In this document: one piece after another, positions 14,396 through 24,589 of the stretch
Layout of the letters: each line of letters starts with the position of its first letter
Numbering within the stretch: the first letter of the stretch is position 1
Source of the DNA: Rhizobacter koreensis
GTDB taxonomy: Bacteria; Pseudomonadota; Gammaproteobacteria; Burkholderiales; Burkholderiaceae_C
Length of the DNA stretch: 64,000 bases
Direction: 5' to 3'
NCBI RefSeq assembly: GCF_013366375.1
Contig: NZ_JABWMJ010000007.1
Coordinates: 124,001-188,000, forward strand
Notes under the pieces: generated by a model
What the model was told of the DNA's origin: nothing
Databases searched by the model: none
Seen by the model: the letters and a program-made list of their open reading frames with translations, nothing else
Position numbers and translations under genes: made by a program

Positions 14396-15790
14396 ATGTC
14401 CGATCGATCCTGGAGCCGGCGCCGCTGGCTCGTCACCACCAGCAGCGCGGCCGCGCTCGTGAGCACGCTCGGCGCGTGCGCCACCGGCGCGCCGTCGGGC
14501 GTCGCGCACCCGCCGATCGTCTTCGTGCACGGCAACGGCGACACCGCCGCCCTGTGGACGACGACGATCTGGCGCTTCGAGTCGAACGGCTGGCCGCGCG
14601 ACCGCCTGTACGCGATCGACCTGCCGTATCCGCTCGCGCGCGACGACGACGGCCGCGCTCAACCGGGTCGCACCTCGACCACCGAGCACATGCAGTTCCT
14701 CGCCGCCGAAGTGCGCAAGGTGCTCGCCGCGACCGGCGCGAGCAAGGTCGTGCTGATCGGCAACTCGCGCGGAGGCAACGCGATCCGCAACTACATCGCC
14801 AATGGCGGCGGGGCGGCGCTGGTCTCGCACGCGATCCTCGGCGGGGCGGTCAACCACGGCGTCTACGCCGACCCGAACCGCGCGCCGGGCAGCGAGTTCA
14901 ACGGCGCCGGCCCGTTCCTGCGGGGGCTCAATGCGCCGCAGCCGAGCGGCGACGAGGTGACGCCGGGCGTGCGCTGGATGACGATCCGCTCGGACAACAA
15001 CGACAAGTACGCGCAGCCGGACGGCGTGTGGCTCGGCCGGCGCGGCGAGCCGACCCACGTGTCGTACGACGCGCCGGCGCTCAAGGGCGCCGAGAACCTC
15101 GTACTCCCCGGCGTCGATCACCGCGAGACGGCGTTCAGCCCGCAGGCGTTCGCGGCGATGTATCGCTTCCTCACCGGCCGCGAGCCGGCAACGACGACGC
15201 CGGTGCCGGAGGCGCGCGTCGTGCTCGACGGCGTGGTGAGCGGCCTCGGCCTCGACAACGCGCAGGGCAACTTCCCGACCAACCTGCCGCTGGTCGGCGC
15301 GACCGTCGAGGTCTACCCCGTCGATCCGGCGACCGGGGAGCGGCGCGCGATCGCCATGCACCGGAAGACGATCGGCGCCGACGGCCGGTGGGGCCCGTTC
15401 ACCGGCGAGCCCGACGCGACCTACGAGTTCGTGATATCGGCGCCGGGCTACGCGACGACGCACGTGTACCGCTCGCCGTTCGCGCGCTCGTCGCGCATCG
15501 TCAACCTGCGCGCCGAGCGCCTGCTGGACGCCGACAAGGACGCCGCCGCGGTGGTCACGCTGACGCGTCCGCGCGGCTACTTCGGCGTGCCGCGCGACCG
15601 CATCGAGCTCGACGGCAAGAGCCCGCCGGCCGGCATCCCTCCCGGTGTCGCCGGCGTCTCGTCGTCGAAGCTGAAGATCACCGATGCCGCCGGCCGCGCG
15701 GTCGCGGGCGCCTTCAACGACGAGCGCATCGTCGGTCGCGCGTGGCCGGTTGCGGGCAACCACGTCGTCGTGCTCGAACTCACGTACTGA
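14396..15790 (+). CDS. Tat-exported lipoprotein alpha/beta hydrolase
   Basis: The 464-residue protein opens with a twin-arginine signal (SRRRWLVTTSSAAALVSTLG) ending in a lipobox, so Cys28 is the likely lipidated residue. An alpha/beta-hydrolase domain follows: FVHGNGDT near 43-50, nucleophile Ser124 in GNSRGG, and a late VDHRET containing the probable catalytic His. From about residue 275 a beta-rich region (GATVEVYPVDPATGERR onward) resembles carboxypeptidase-regulatory-like or twin Ig-like domains appended to some secreted esterases. It probably acts on esters or lipids outside the inner membrane. It is separated from rsuA by 86 nt. Confidence 0.8.
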   Translation: MSDRSWSRRRWLVTTSSAAALVSTLGACATGAPSGVAHPPIVFVHGNGDTAALWTTTIWRFESNGWPRDRLYAIDLPYPLARDDDGRAQPGRTSTTEHMQFLAAEVRKVLAATGASKVVLIGNSRGGNAIRNYIANGGGAALVSHAILGGAVNHGVYADPNRAPGSEFNGAGPFLRGLNAPQPSGDEVTPGVRWMTIRSDNNDKYAQPDGVWLGRRGEPTHVSYDAPALKGAENLVLPGVDHRETAFSPQAFAAMYRFLTGREPATTTPVPEARVVLDGVVSGLGLDNAQGNFPTNLPLVGATVEVYPVDPATGERRAIAMHRKTIGADGRWGPFTGEPDATYEFVISAPGYATTHVYRSPFARSSRIVNLRAERLLDADKDAAAVVTLTRPRGYFGVPRDRIELDGKSPPAGIPPGVAGVSSSKLKITDAAGRAVAGAFNDERIVGRAWPVAGNHVVVLELTY

Positions 15791-15876
15791 CGGCACGCCG
15801 CGCTGCACGCGCCGCGCGTCGCTCGGCCGCGTTGCCGGGCGCGCGCCGCGCTCTCCGACCCGACTCACGAACCGCC

Positions 15877-16596
15877 GTGGAACTCTCCAAGCTGCTCTTC
15901 TCGCAAGGCTTCGGCGCGCGTCGCGAGTGCGAAAGCCTGGTCGCCGCCGGCCTCGTCACGGTCGCCGGCAGCGTCGTCGACGACCCCTGGTTCGAGGTCG
16001 AGCCGGCCGGCCTCGAGTTCACCGTGCGCGGCGAGCGCTGGGCGTACCACGAGCGCGCCCTCGTCGTGCTGAACAAGCCGGCCGGCTACGAGTGCTCGCA
16101 GAAGCCCAAGCACCATCCCAGCGTCTACAGCCTGCTGCCGCCGCCGCTCAGGACGCGCGGCGTGCAGGCGATCGGCCGGCTCGACGAGGACACCACCGGA
16201 CTGCTGCTGCTCACCGACGACGGCGCGCTGATCCACCGCCTGACCTCGCCGAAACACCACGTGCCGAAGGTCTACGAGGTCGGCTGCAAGCACCCGGTCG
16301 ACGCCGATCAGGTCGAGCGCCTGCTCGGCGGCGTCACGCTGGTCGACGACCCGGTGCCGGTGCGCGCTGCCGCCTGCGAGGCGACCGGCGAGCGGACGCT
16401 GCGCCTGACGCTCACCGAAGGCAAGTACCACCAGGTCAAGCGCATGGTCGCGGCGGTCGGCAACCGTGTCGAGACGCTGCACCGCAGCCGGGTCGGCAGC
16501 CTCGAGCTGCCGGCCGACCTGCCGCCCGGCGGGTGGCGCTGGGTCGACGACGTCGCCAGCGTCGGCGGCCTGGCGCCGGCGGGTCGCGCCCGATAA
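15877..16596 (+). CDS. rsuA: RsuA-type 16S rRNA pseudouridine synthase
   Basis: A 239-residue pseudouridine synthase with an N-terminal S4-like RNA-binding segment (ELSKLLFSQGFGARRECESL) and the catalytic motif GRLDEDTTGLLLLTDDG, whose Asp attacks the uridine. KVYEV, GKYHQVKRM and HRSRVG complete the RsuA/RluB family pattern. RsuA itself modifies U516 of 16S rRNA; I cannot exclude a related 23S enzyme, but its length suits RsuA. The GTG start at 15877 is used because no ATG lies near the S4 segment. ribF begins 7 nt after its stop. Confidence 0.85.
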   Translation: MELSKLLFSQGFGARRECESLVAAGLVTVAGSVVDDPWFEVEPAGLEFTVRGERWAYHERALVVLNKPAGYECSQKPKHHPSVYSLLPPPLRTRGVQAIGRLDEDTTGLLLLTDDGALIHRLTSPKHHVPKVYEVGCKHPVDADQVERLLGGVTLVDDPVPVRAAACEATGERTLRLTLTEGKYHQVKRMVAAVGNRVETLHRSRVGSLELPADLPPGGWRWVDDVASVGGLAPAGRAR

Positions 16597-16603
16597 TTCC
16601 CCG

Positions 16604-17638
16604 ATGCGCGTCTTCCACGGCTTCCACCATCCCGGGGTGGCCGACGCGTGTGCGGTGACGATCGGCAACTTCGACGGCGTGCATCGCGGCCATCAGGCGA
16701 TGCTGGCGCTGCTGGCCTCGGAAGCCGCGCACCGCAACCTGCCGTCGTGCGTGCTCACCTTCGAGCCGAACCCGCGCGACTTCTTCGCGCTCAAGAGCGG
16801 CAAGCCCGAGCTCGCGCCACCGCGCATTGCGACGCTGCGCGACAAGCTGGTCGAACTCGAGCGCTGCGGCGTCGACCAGACCGTGGTGCTGCGCTTCGAC
16901 GCCGCCTTCGCGGCGCAGTCGCCCGACGCCTTCGTGCGCAACGTGCTGGCGGGCGGCGTCGGCGCGCGCTACGTGCTGGTCGGCGACGACTTCCGCTTCG
17001 GCGCCCGACGCGCCGGCGACTACGCGATGCTCGACGCCGCCGGCCAGGTTCACGGCTTCGACGTGGCGCGGATGATGAGCTACGAGGTGCACGGCATCCG
17101 CGTCTCGAGCTCGGCGGTACGCGCCGCGCTCGGCGCCGGCGACATGCAGCAGGCGCGCACGCTGCTCGGCCGGCCGTACAGCATCAGCGGTCACGTGATC
17201 CACGGCGCCAAGCTCGGGCGCGCGCTCGGCGCCAGCCGCGCGGGCGCGGGCGACGGCTTCCGCACGCTCAACCTGCGCTTCCCGCACCCGCGGCCGGCGG
17301 CGATGGGGATCTTCGTCGTGCGCACGCACGGCCTCGGCCCGGAACCGCTCGACGGCGTCGCGAGCCTCGGGCGCCGCCCCACGGTCGACGACAGCGGCCG
17401 CGTGCTGCTCGAGGTGCACTGCTTCGACTGGCCTGCCGAGCTCGGCCCCGAGGGGGGCTACGGTAAACTCGTCCGCGTGGAATTGCTGCACAAGCTGCGC
17501 GACGAAGCGCGTTACGAGAGCCTCGACGCGCTGACCGCCGCCATCGCGCGCGACGTCGCCGACGCCCGCGCGATCGCGCTCGCCCAGCCGGCCGCGCCGG
17601 CGGCGACCGCACGCCAGACCACGCGCGACCGAATTTGA
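16604..17638 (+). CDS. ribF: Bifunctional riboflavin kinase/FAD synthetase
   Basis: The 344-residue enzyme phosphorylates riboflavin to FMN and adenylates FMN to FAD. The N-terminal nucleotidyltransferase has [10 protein letters not shown] at 21-30 and VGDDFRFG. The C-terminal kinase domain contains the [16 protein letters not shown] entry and the late [16 protein letters not shown] segment. A kinase-domain variation, [16 protein letters not shown] in place of the more usual short LGFPTANL, is a small insertion. It lies between rsuA and ileS, and ribF-ileS-lspA is a common bacterial order. It supplies cofactor for the riboflavin made by the cluster at 58-62 kb. Confidence 0.95.
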   Translation: MRVFHGFHHPGVADACAVTIGNFDGVHRGHQAMLALLASEAAHRNLPSCVLTFEPNPRDFFALKSGKPELAPPRIATLRDKLVELERCGVDQTVVLRFDAAFAAQSPDAFVRNVLAGGVGARYVLVGDDFRFGARRAGDYAMLDAAGQVHGFDVARMMSYEVHGIRVSSSAVRAALGAGDMQQARTLLGRPYSISGHVIHGAKLGRALGASRAGAGDGFRTLNLRFPHPRPAAMGIFVVRTHGLGPEPLDGVASLGRRPTVDDSGRVLLEVHCFDWPAELGPEGGYGKLVRVELLHKLRDEARYESLDALTAAIARDVADARAIALAQPAAPAATARQTTRDRI

Positions 17639-17754
17639 CCGTCGGCGGCGCGGCGCCTGCCGAGCGCCGCCGTCCAGCCGCCGAACCGCCGCTCGGCGCC
17701 CCTCCCCGCCCGTTGCCGCTGCACCGCGTGTCGGCGCAGCACCGAAGGACTGCC

Positions 17755-20700
17755 ATGGCTGACGAGTCGCCCGCTCGCCCCGACTACCGCTCGACCCTCA
17801 ACCTTCCCGACACGCCGTTCCCGATGCGCGGCGACCTGCCCAGGCGCGAGCCGGGCTGGGTGAGGCAATGGAACGACGAGGGCGTGTACCAGCGCCTGCG
17901 CGACGCGCGCTGCGAGAGGCCCCGCTTCGTGCTGCACGACGGCCCGCCGTACGCCAACGGGCAGCTGCACGTCGGCCACGCCGCCAACAAGATCCTCAAG
18001 GACATGATCGTCAAGGCGCGTCAGCTCGCCGGCTTCGACGCGCGCTACACGCCGGGGTGGGACTGCCACGGCCTGCCGATCGAGAACCAGGTCGAGAAGA
18101 CGTTCGGGCGCAACCTCGGCCGCGACGAGGTGCAGGCGAAGAGCCGTGCCTATGCGAAGGAGCAGATCGCCCAGCAGATGGCCGACTTCAGAAGAGTCGG
18201 CGTGCTCGGCGACTGGGACCGCCCGTATCTCACGATGGACTTCGGCAACGAGGCCGGCGAGATCCGCGCGCTGAAAAGGATCATCGAGCGCGGCTTCGTC
18301 TATCGAGGCCTCAAGCCCGTGTACTGGTGCTTCGACTGCGGATCGTCGCTGGCCGAATTCGAGATCGAGTACGCCGACCGCAAGTCGACCACGGTCGACG
18401 TGATGTTCCGCGCCACCGACCCGGCGCGCCTCGCCGCGGCGTTCGGCGTCGAGCGCCTCGCCAAGGACGCGTTCGCGGTGATCTGGACCACGACGCCGTG
18501 GACGCTGCCGGCGAACCAGGCGCTCAACCTCAATCCCGACCTCGACTATTCGCTGGTCGACACCGGGCGCGGCCTGCTGCTGGTCGCGAGCGAGCTCGTC
18601 GAGCGTTGCCTGCAGCGCTGGAAGCTCGCCGGCACGGTGATCGCCACCACGCGCGGCCTGCATCTCGAAGGCCTGCGCTTCGAGCACCCGCTCGCCGAGG
18701 TCGACGCCGGCTATGCGCGCAGCGCGCCGGTGTACCTCGCCGACTACGCCACCGCATCCGAAGGCACCGGCATCGTCCACTCGGCCCCGGCCTACGGCAT
18801 CGACGACTTCAACTCGTGCCGCGAGCACGGCATGGCGGTCGACGACATCCTCAACCCGGTGCAGGGCGACGGCCGCTACGAAGCGGCGCTGCCGCTGTTC
18901 GGCGGGCTCGAGATCTGGAAGGCCAACCCGAAGATCGTCGACGCGTTGCGCGAGGCCGGACGCCTGCTCGACAGCGGACCGCTGCAGCACAGCTATCCGC
19001 ACTGCTGGCGCCACAAGACGCCGGTGATCTACCGCGCCGCGGCGCAGTGGTTCGTGCGCATGGATGCGCCGAGCGGCTCGAACGCCGGCGTGTTCGCGAG
19101 CGACCCGCCGCCCGAGACGTTGCGCAATCTGGCGCTCAAGGCGATCGAGGAGACCCGCTTCTACCCCGAGAACGGCAAGTCGCGGCTGCACGACATGATC
19201 GCCAACCGGCCCGACTGGTGCATCAGCCGCCAGCGCAACTGGGGCGTGCCGCTGCCGTTCTTCCTGCACAAGGTGACCGGCGAACTGCACCCCGACACGA
19301 TGGCGCTGATCGACCGCGCCATCGAGGTCGTCGCCGAAGGCGGCGTCGAGGCGTGGTCCAAGCTCACGGCCGAAGACGTGCTCGGCGCCACCGGCGAGCA
19401 CTCGGCCGAGAACTACGCCAAGAGCAACGACATCCTCGACGTCTGGTTCGACTCGGGCTCGACGTTTTTCCACGTGCTGCGCGGCAGCCACCCGGGCATG
19501 ACGGACCCGTCGGCCGAGGGTCGCGGCCCCGAGGCCGACCTCTACCTCGAAGGCCACGACCAGCACCGCGGCTGGTTCCACTCGTCGCTGCTGATCGCCT
19601 GCGCGATGGAAGGCCACGCGCCGTACCGCGGCCTCCTGACGCACGGCTTCACCGTCGACGGGTCGGGCCGCAAGATGAGCAAGAGCCTCGGCAACTTCAT
19701 CGCGCTGCAGCAGGTGACCGAGAAGCTCGGCGCCGAGATCATCCGCCTCTGGTGCGCGTCGACCGACTACTCGGGCGACCTCGCGATCGACGACAAGATC
19801 CTCGCGCGCGTGGTCGACGCCTACCGGCGCATCCGCAACACGCTGCGCTTCCTGCTCGCCAACACCAGCGACTTCGACCCGGAGGCCGACGCGGTGCCGC
19901 TCGAGAACATGCTCGAGGTCGACCGCTTCGCGCTGGCGCGCGTCTCGGAGCTGCAAGCCGAGATCGTCGGCACCTTCGACCCCGCCAAGGGCGTGTTCGA
20001 GGGCGGTCACTTCGGCTCGTACGAGTTCCACCCGGTGGTCGCCAAGCTGCAGGTCTACTGCAGCGAGGACCTCGGCGCGTTCTACCTCGACGTGCTGAAG
20101 GACCGCCTCTACACGACCGGCGCGAGCTCGCTGGCGCGCCGATCGGCGCAGACGGCGCTCTGGCACATCGCGCACGCGATGCTGCGCTGGATGGCGCCCT
20201 TCCTCAGCTTCACCGCCGAGGAGGCGTGGCAGGTGCTCGCGGGGCGCGGTGCGGTCGTCGGCGCGCCGGCGAAGGTTCGCGCGGCGAAGCCCGGCGAGGC
20301 TGCCGCGGCAGCCGCGGTGGGCGGTGGCAAGACCACCGCCGACGCCCGCAAGCCGTCGATCTTCGTCGAGACCTACGTCGATGCCGACCGCTGGCGCGAC
20401 GACACGCTGCTCGCCAAGTGGCGCGAGATCGGCGCGGTACGCGCCGAGTCGAACCGGCAGATCGAGGTGCTGCGGAGCGGCGGACAGCTCGGCTCGTCGC
20501 TGCAGGCGATCGTCGACGTGCGGGCGCGCGGCGAGCTGCACGAGCAGCTCGCGAGCCTCGGCGACGACCTGCGCTTCGTGCTGATCACCTCGGGCGCCCG
20601 CCTGGGCGCACTGCCGGACGACGCCGCGATCGCGTTCGAGGTCGAACCGACGGTCAGCCCCGACCCGAAGTGCGAGCGCTGCTGGCACTACCGCGCCGAC

Positions 20701-20787
20701 GTCGGCGCCGATGCCGAGCACCCGACGATCTGCGGCCGGTGCACCAGCAACCTGTTCGGCGCCGGCGAGCGCCGCCACGCGGCATGA
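17755..20787 (+). CDS. ileS: Isoleucyl-tRNA synthetase
   Basis: A 1010-residue class I synthetase that charges tRNA-Ile. The HIGH motif is HVGH at residues 72-75 (in [14 protein letters not shown]) and KMSKS is at 640-644. The editing domain contains [13 protein letters not shown], and the C-terminal zinc finger CERCWHY...CGRC is present near residues 972-995. An Ala/Gly/Lys-rich insertion around 840-865 lengthens the anticodon-binding part compared with E. coli. The ATG at 17755 gives the standard N-terminus before the [17 protein letters not shown] box. lspA follows after 31 nt. Confidence 0.97.
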   Translation: MADESPARPDYRSTLNLPDTPFPMRGDLPRREPGWVRQWNDEGVYQRLRDARCERPRFVLHDGPPYANGQLHVGHAANKILKDMIVKARQLAGFDARYTPGWDCHGLPIENQVEKTFGRNLGRDEVQAKSRAYAKEQIAQQMADFRRVGVLGDWDRPYLTMDFGNEAGEIRALKRIIERGFVYRGLKPVYWCFDCGSSLAEFEIEYADRKSTTVDVMFRATDPARLAAAFGVERLAKDAFAVIWTTTPWTLPANQALNLNPDLDYSLVDTGRGLLLVASELVERCLQRWKLAGTVIATTRGLHLEGLRFEHPLAEVDAGYARSAPVYLADYATASEGTGIVHSAPAYGIDDFNSCREHGMAVDDILNPVQGDGRYEAALPLFGGLEIWKANPKIVDALREAGRLLDSGPLQHSYPHCWRHKTPVIYRAAAQWFVRMDAPSGSNAGVFASDPPPETLRNLALKAIEETRFYPENGKSRLHDMIANRPDWCISRQRNWGVPLPFFLHKVTGELHPDTMALIDRAIEVVAEGGVEAWSKLTAEDVLGATGEHSAENYAKSNDILDVWFDSGSTFFHVLRGSHPGMTDPSAEGRGPEADLYLEGHDQHRGWFHSSLLIACAMEGHAPYRGLLTHGFTVDGSGRKMSKSLGNFIALQQVTEKLGAEIIRLWCASTDYSGDLAIDDKILARVVDAYRRIRNTLRFLLANTSDFDPEADAVPLENMLEVDRFALARVSELQAEIVGTFDPAKGVFEGGHFGSYEFHPVVAKLQVYCSEDLGAFYLDVLKDRLYTTGASSLARRSAQTALWHIAHAMLRWMAPFLSFTAEEAWQVLAGRGAVVGAPAKVRAAKPGEAAAAAAVGGGKTTADARKPSIFVETYVDADRWRDDTLLAKWREIGAVRAESNRQIEVLRSGGQLGSSLQAIVDVRARGELHEQLASLGDDLRFVLITSGARLGALPDDAAIAFEVEPTVSPDPKCERCWHYRADVGADAEHPTICGRCTSNLFGAGERRHAA

Positions 20788-20818
20788 CGCGGGCGGCAGC
20801 AGCACGCCGGAGCGCCGC

Positions 20819-21316
20819 ATGACGGCGCGCGCGAAAGGCTCCGCGCGCGGGCTCGCGTTCTGGCTCGGCATCGCGCTCGCGCTGATCGTCGTCGACCAGC
20901 TCGTCAAGTACTGGATCGCCAGCACGTTCCGGCTGCACGACGTGCGCACCGTCACGCCGTGGTTCGACATCGTGCGGGCGCACAACACCGGCGCGGCGTT
21001 CTCGTTTCTCGCGAGCGCCGGCGGCTGGCAGCGCTGGTTCTTCACGGCCATCGGTGCGGTGGCCGCGGTGTTCATCGTCTGGATGCTCAAGCGCCACGGC
21101 AACCAGCGCCTGTTCTGCTGGGCGCTCACGCTGATCCTCGCCGGCGCGCTCGGCAACGTGATCGACCGGGTGTGGCACGGCCACGTGATCGACTTCATCC
21201 AGGTGCATTGGGGCCGCGCCTACTTCCCGGCGTTCAACGTCGCCGACAGTGCGATCACGATCGGCGCCGCCCTGCTGATCCTGGACGAGCTGCAGCGGGT
21301 GCGGCGCGGGCGCTGA
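20819..21316 (+). CDS. lspA: Lipoprotein signal peptidase II
   Basis: The 165-residue inner-membrane aspartyl protease removes signal peptides from diacylglyceryl-modified prolipoproteins. Four hydrophobic segments are visible, with the conserved [10 protein letters not shown] at 55-64 and the two catalytic Asp residues: Asp116 in GNVIDR and Asp143 in NVADS. Its length is normal. It follows ileS closely, the classical ileS-lspA arrangement. The lipoprotein hydrolase at 14.4 kb would be one client. Confidence 0.95.
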   Translation: MTARAKGSARGLAFWLGIALALIVVDQLVKYWIASTFRLHDVRTVTPWFDIVRAHNTGAAFSFLASAGGWQRWFFTAIGAVAAVFIVWMLKRHGNQRLFCWALTLILAGALGNVIDRVWHGHVIDFIQVHWGRAYFPAFNVADSAITIGAALLILDELQRVRRGR

Positions 21317-21559
21317 CGTCGTCGAAGCGGTGGCGCAGGCCAAGAGGCCGGGCCCTGCGCCGCTCCCGCGTCGCTTCGCGCCACCGGCGCCACCCGACAT
21401 CGGCGGAACGCCGGCGCGGCGCCGATTTCCCGCAGGTGTCGGGGAAGGCGGCGTCGCGCGCGTTCCAGGTCCCCACCGGTGAAGCGGCTTCCACGGGCGA
21501 GGCCGGCGGCGATTCACGCCTGCGCCTATCGTGTCGGCCCCTTCCCTCTCGTACCTGCG

Positions 21560-22591
21560 ATGAAAGCGCTCCCGCCGCTCTCCGTTCTAGACCTGGTGCC
21601 GGTGCCGCAAGGCGCGCGGCCCGCCGACGCGCTGCGCAGCAGCCTGGAGCTCGCCCGCGCGGCCGAGCGCCTGGGCTACACGCGCTACTGGGTGGCCGAG
21701 CACCACAACATGACCGGCATTGCGAGCGCCGCGACCTCGGTGGTGATCGGCTACCTCGCCGGCGGCACCTCGACGATCCGCGTCGGCGCCGGCGGCGTCA
21801 TGCTGCCGAACCACTCGCCGCTCGTGATCGCCGAGCAGTTCGGCACCCTGGCATCGCTCTACCCGGGGCGCATCGACCTCGGCCTCGGCCGCGCGCCGGG
21901 AACCGACCAGACCACGTTGCGCGCGCTGCGCCGCACGCCGCAGGCAGCCGAGAGCTTTCCCGACGACGTGCAGGAGCTGCAGGCCCTCTTCGCGCCGGCG
22001 CGGCCGGGCCAGGCGATCCAGGCGGTGCCCGGCGCCGGCCTCGAGGTGCCGCTGTGGATCCTGGGCTCGAGCCTGTTCGGCGCGCAGCTCGCCGCGGCGC
22101 TCGGCCTGCCGTACGCGTTCGCGTCGCACTTCGCGCCCGATGCACTCGACGACGCCCTGATGCTGTACCGGCGCCACTTCCGGCCGTCGAAGCAGCTCGA
22201 GCGTCCGCACGCGATGGTCGGCCTCAACGTCGTCGCCGCCGAGACCGACGACGAGGCGCGGCGCCTCTTCACGTCGCAGCAGCAGGCGTTCGCCAACCTC
22301 GTGCGCGGCCGGCCGGGGCCCTACCCGCCGCCGGTCGACGACATCGATGCCTACTGGACACCGGCCGAACGCCAGCACGCGTCGCGCATGCTCGCCTGCT
22401 CGGTGGTGGGCTCGCCCGCGACCGTGCGCGAGGGCGTGGCCCGCTTTGCCGCCGAGACCGGCGCCGACGAGCTGATGGTCGTGTCGGCGATCTTCGACCC
22501 GGCCGCGCGCCAGCGCTCGTACGAGATCCTCGCCGACGTCGCGGGGCTCGGCGCGCGCCGCGTCGAGGCGCCCGCGTCGGCCGCCGTGTGA
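21560..22591 (+). CDS. Luciferase-like flavin monooxygenase (YhbW-type)
   Basis: A 343-residue LLM-class flavin-dependent oxidoreductase. [39 protein letters not shown] and [17 protein letters not shown] are hallmarks of the bacterial-luciferase-like subgroup that includes E. coli YhbW. These use FMNH2 supplied by a separate reductase; the substrate is unknown. The ATG at 21560 fits the compact family N-terminus. Its TGA stop overlaps the ATG of the next gene by one base, so translational coupling is likely. The 243 nt upstream show no clear promoter or RNA element. Confidence 0.85.
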   Translation: MKALPPLSVLDLVPVPQGARPADALRSSLELARAAERLGYTRYWVAEHHNMTGIASAATSVVIGYLAGGTSTIRVGAGGVMLPNHSPLVIAEQFGTLASLYPGRIDLGLGRAPGTDQTTLRALRRTPQAAESFPDDVQELQALFAPARPGQAIQAVPGAGLEVPLWILGSSLFGAQLAAALGLPYAFASHFAPDALDDALMLYRRHFRPSKQLERPHAMVGLNVVAAETDDEARRLFTSQQQAFANLVRGRPGPYPPPVDDIDAYWTPAERQHASRMLACSVVGSPATVREGVARFAAETGADELMVVSAIFDPAARQRSYEILADVAGLGARRVEAPASAAV

Positions 22592-23070
22592 TGGCCAGCG
22601 GCTCCCGCGGGCTCGAGCTGCGGGTGCCGCCGCTTCTGGTGGTGCTCGTCGCCGCGGCGGCGATGGCCGGCATCACGCGGGTGGCGCCGATGTTCGACGT
22701 CGCGATTGCCGCGGGGTGGCGAAGCGCGCTCGCGGCGCTGCTGCTCGCGCTCGGCATCGGCTTCGCGGTCGCGGGCGTCGTCGCGTTCCGGCGCGCGAAC
22801 ACGACGGTCGACCCGATCCGGCCCGATGCGGCGAGCGCGCTGGTCGCCGTCGGCGTCTACCGGGTCAGCCGCAACCCGATGTACGTGGGGTTCGTATTGG
22901 CGCTCGCGGCATGGGCGGTGTGGCTCGCCAACGCACTCGCCGTGGTGGTGCTGCCGCTCTTCGTGGCATACCTCGACCGCTTCCAGATCGTTCCCGAGGA
23001 GCGGGCTCTGGGCGCCCGCTTCGGCGCGTCGTACGACGCCTACCTGCGCAGGGTGCGGCGCTGGCTGTAG
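22591..23070 (+). CDS. Isoprenylcysteine carboxyl methyltransferase-family membrane protein
   Basis: A 159-residue protein with four to five hydrophobic segments and the family signature GVYRVSRNPMYVGFVLAL followed by the C-terminal EERALGARFGASYDAYLRRVRRWL. In this family these segments bind S-adenosylmethionine at the membrane face. Bacterial members have largely unknown substrates and need not act on prenylated proteins. Translation probably couples to the upstream flavin monooxygenase through a TGATG overlap at 22589-22593. Confidence 0.82.
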   Translation: MASGSRGLELRVPPLLVVLVAAAAMAGITRVAPMFDVAIAAGWRSALAALLLALGIGFAVAGVVAFRRANTTVDPIRPDAASALVAVGVYRVSRNPMYVGFVLALAAWAVWLANALAVVVLPLFVAYLDRFQIVPEERALGARFGASYDAYLRRVRRWL

Positions 23071-23210
23071 CAGCCGCCGCGCCATCACGCGGGCCGCACT
23101 GAAGCCGCAGGCCGCTCGGCAGCCCTCGATCGACCGCGGGTGAAAGCGCGGGTCTCGTGCTTCTCGCCTCGAGGCGGCCAGAGCCCGCGCAGCGGCTCCT
23201 GCGGCCTCGT

Positions 23211-24200
23211 TCACACCACGAGCACGCTCGATCCCGTGGTCTTGCGCGCCTCGAGGTCGCGGTGCGCCTGCACCACGTCGGCGAGCGCATAGCGCTGGTC
23301 GATGCGGATCGTGACGGCGCCGCTCAGCACGGTCTGGAACAGGTCGTCCGCCATCGCCTGTGTCGACTCGCGCGTGGCGATGTGCGTGAACAGCGTGGCG
23401 CGGGTAAGGAAGAGCGAATTCTTGGCGAGCTGCGCGACCTCGATCGGCGGCGGCTTGCCCGACGACGCGCCGAAGCTCGCCATCAGCCCGAGCGGCTCGA
23501 GGCTCTCGAGCGAGCCCTGCCAGGTGTCGTTGCCGACCGAGTCGTAGACCACCTTCACGCCGCGCCCGCCGGTGATCTCGCGCACCCGGTCGACGAAGTT
23601 CTCGCGGCGGTAGTTGATCGTGAACTCGGCGCCGTGCTCGGCGGCGAGCGCGCACTTGGCGTCGCTGCCGGCGGTGCCGATGAGGCGCAGGCCCAGCGAG
23701 CGCGCCCACTGGCAGGCGATCAGCCCGACGCCGCCCGCGGCGGCGTGAAACAGGACGAAGTCGCCCGCGCGCAAGCCCGATGGCGGCGTCGTCTTGCGCA
23801 GCAGGTACTGCGCGGTGAGCCCCTTGAGCATCATCGCGGCGCCGGTCTCGAAGCTGATCGCGTCGGGAAGCTTCACGACGCAGGTCGCCGGCATGACGCG
23901 CAGCGCGCAATAGGCGCCCGGCGGCTGGCTTGCGTAGGCGGCGCGGTCGCCCGCCTTCAGATGCGTGACGCCCTCGCCGACCGCCTCGACCACGCCGGCG
24001 CCTTCCATGCCGAGCGAGAGCGGCAGCGGCAGGTCGTAGACCCCCGAGCGCTGATACACGTCGATGAAGTTGAGCCCGCATGCGTGGTGGCGGATGCGGA
24101 TCTCGCCCGGACCGGGCTCGCCGACCGGCAGGTCGACGAGGTGCATCGCCTCGGGCGGACCGGGGCGATCGATGCGGACGGTGGGGCTGGTCTGGGACAT
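23211..24200 (-). CDS. NADPH:quinone oxidoreductase (zeta-crystallin type)
   Basis: A 329-residue medium-chain dehydrogenase/reductase without structural zinc ligands. The N-terminal GroES-like domain contains CGLNFIDVYQRSGVY and GMEGAGVVEAVGEGV. The Rossmann segment HAAAGGVGLIACQWARSLG binds NADPH, and TINYRRENF and YDSVGNDTW are typical of QorA. It reduces quinones or enones in the cytoplasm. The start at 24200 (MSQTSP) is chosen over an ORF extension reaching 24353, which would overlap the divergent DUF2007 gene. The stretch 23071-23210 carries nothing recognisable. Confidence 0.9.
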   Translation of the reverse strand: MSQTSPTVRIDRPGPPEAMHLVDLPVGEPGPGEIRIRHHACGLNFIDVYQRSGVYDLPLPLSLGMEGAGVVEAVGEGVTHLKAGDRAAYASQPPGAYCALRVMPATCVVKLPDAISFETGAAMMLKGLTAQYLLRKTTPPSGLRAGDFVLFHAAAGGVGLIACQWARSLGLRLIGTAGSDAKCALAAEHGAEFTINYRRENFVDRVREITGGRGVKVVYDSVGNDTWQGSLESLEPLGLMASFGASSGKPPPIEVAQLAKNSLFLTRATLFTHIATRESTQAMADDLFQTVLSGAVTIRIDQRYALADVVQAHRDLEARKTTGSSVLVV

Positions 24201-24270
24201 GGAGCAGTCGCTGGCGGCAAGGGGTGCGCTATCGTGCCAGAGCCTCTCGTCTCGCGCCGCTCGCCTCGCC

Positions 24271-24582
24271 ATGAAACGACTCACGACGGCCCCGAACCTC
24301 GCGCTCGCCACGCTGTGGGCCGACCTGCTCAGCCACGCGGGCGTCGCGACCACGGTGCAGCGTGCCTACGCGAGCAGCATCGCCGGCCAGGTGCCGCCCG
24401 ACCAGACGCTGCCCGAGCTCTGGATCGACGACGAGGACCAGATCCACAAGGCGCGCCAGCTGCTGCACGACCTGCGCCATCCGGTGCACCGGGTGTGGGC
24501 CTGCCCGGGCTGCCACGAGGTGATCGACGGGCCGTTCGAGCAGTGCTGGAACTGCGGCCACGCGATGCCGCCCCCGCCCTGA
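24271..24582 (+). CDS. DUF2007-like protein with C-terminal zinc ribbon
   Basis: A 103-residue cytoplasmic protein. Residues about 8-70 resemble the DUF2007 (putative signal transducing) fold: a short alpha/beta unit with ELWIDDEDQIHKARQLL. The C-terminus is a zinc ribbon, with WACPGCHEVIDGPFEQCWNCGH supplying four cysteines in two CxxC pairs. The function is unknown; DUF2007 proteins resemble PII-like or ACT-like signalling folds. It is divergent from the quinone reductase, 70 nt apart, and converges with the short-chain dehydrogenase-like gene. Confidence 0.75.
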   Translation: MKRLTTAPNLALATLWADLLSHAGVATTVQRAYASSIAGQVPPDQTLPELWIDDEDQIHKARQLLHDLRHPVHRVWACPGCHEVIDGPFEQCWNCGHAMPPPP

Positions 24583-24589
24583 GCCGGCG

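Noticed and set aside
17512..21198. Very long open frame (over 1200 codons) on the minus strand across ileS and lspA
   Set aside because: It is antisense to ribF, ileS and lspA, which are unmistakable by motif. Its translation is Arg/Ala/Val/Asp/His-rich with no family similarity, a typical shadow in GC-rich DNA.
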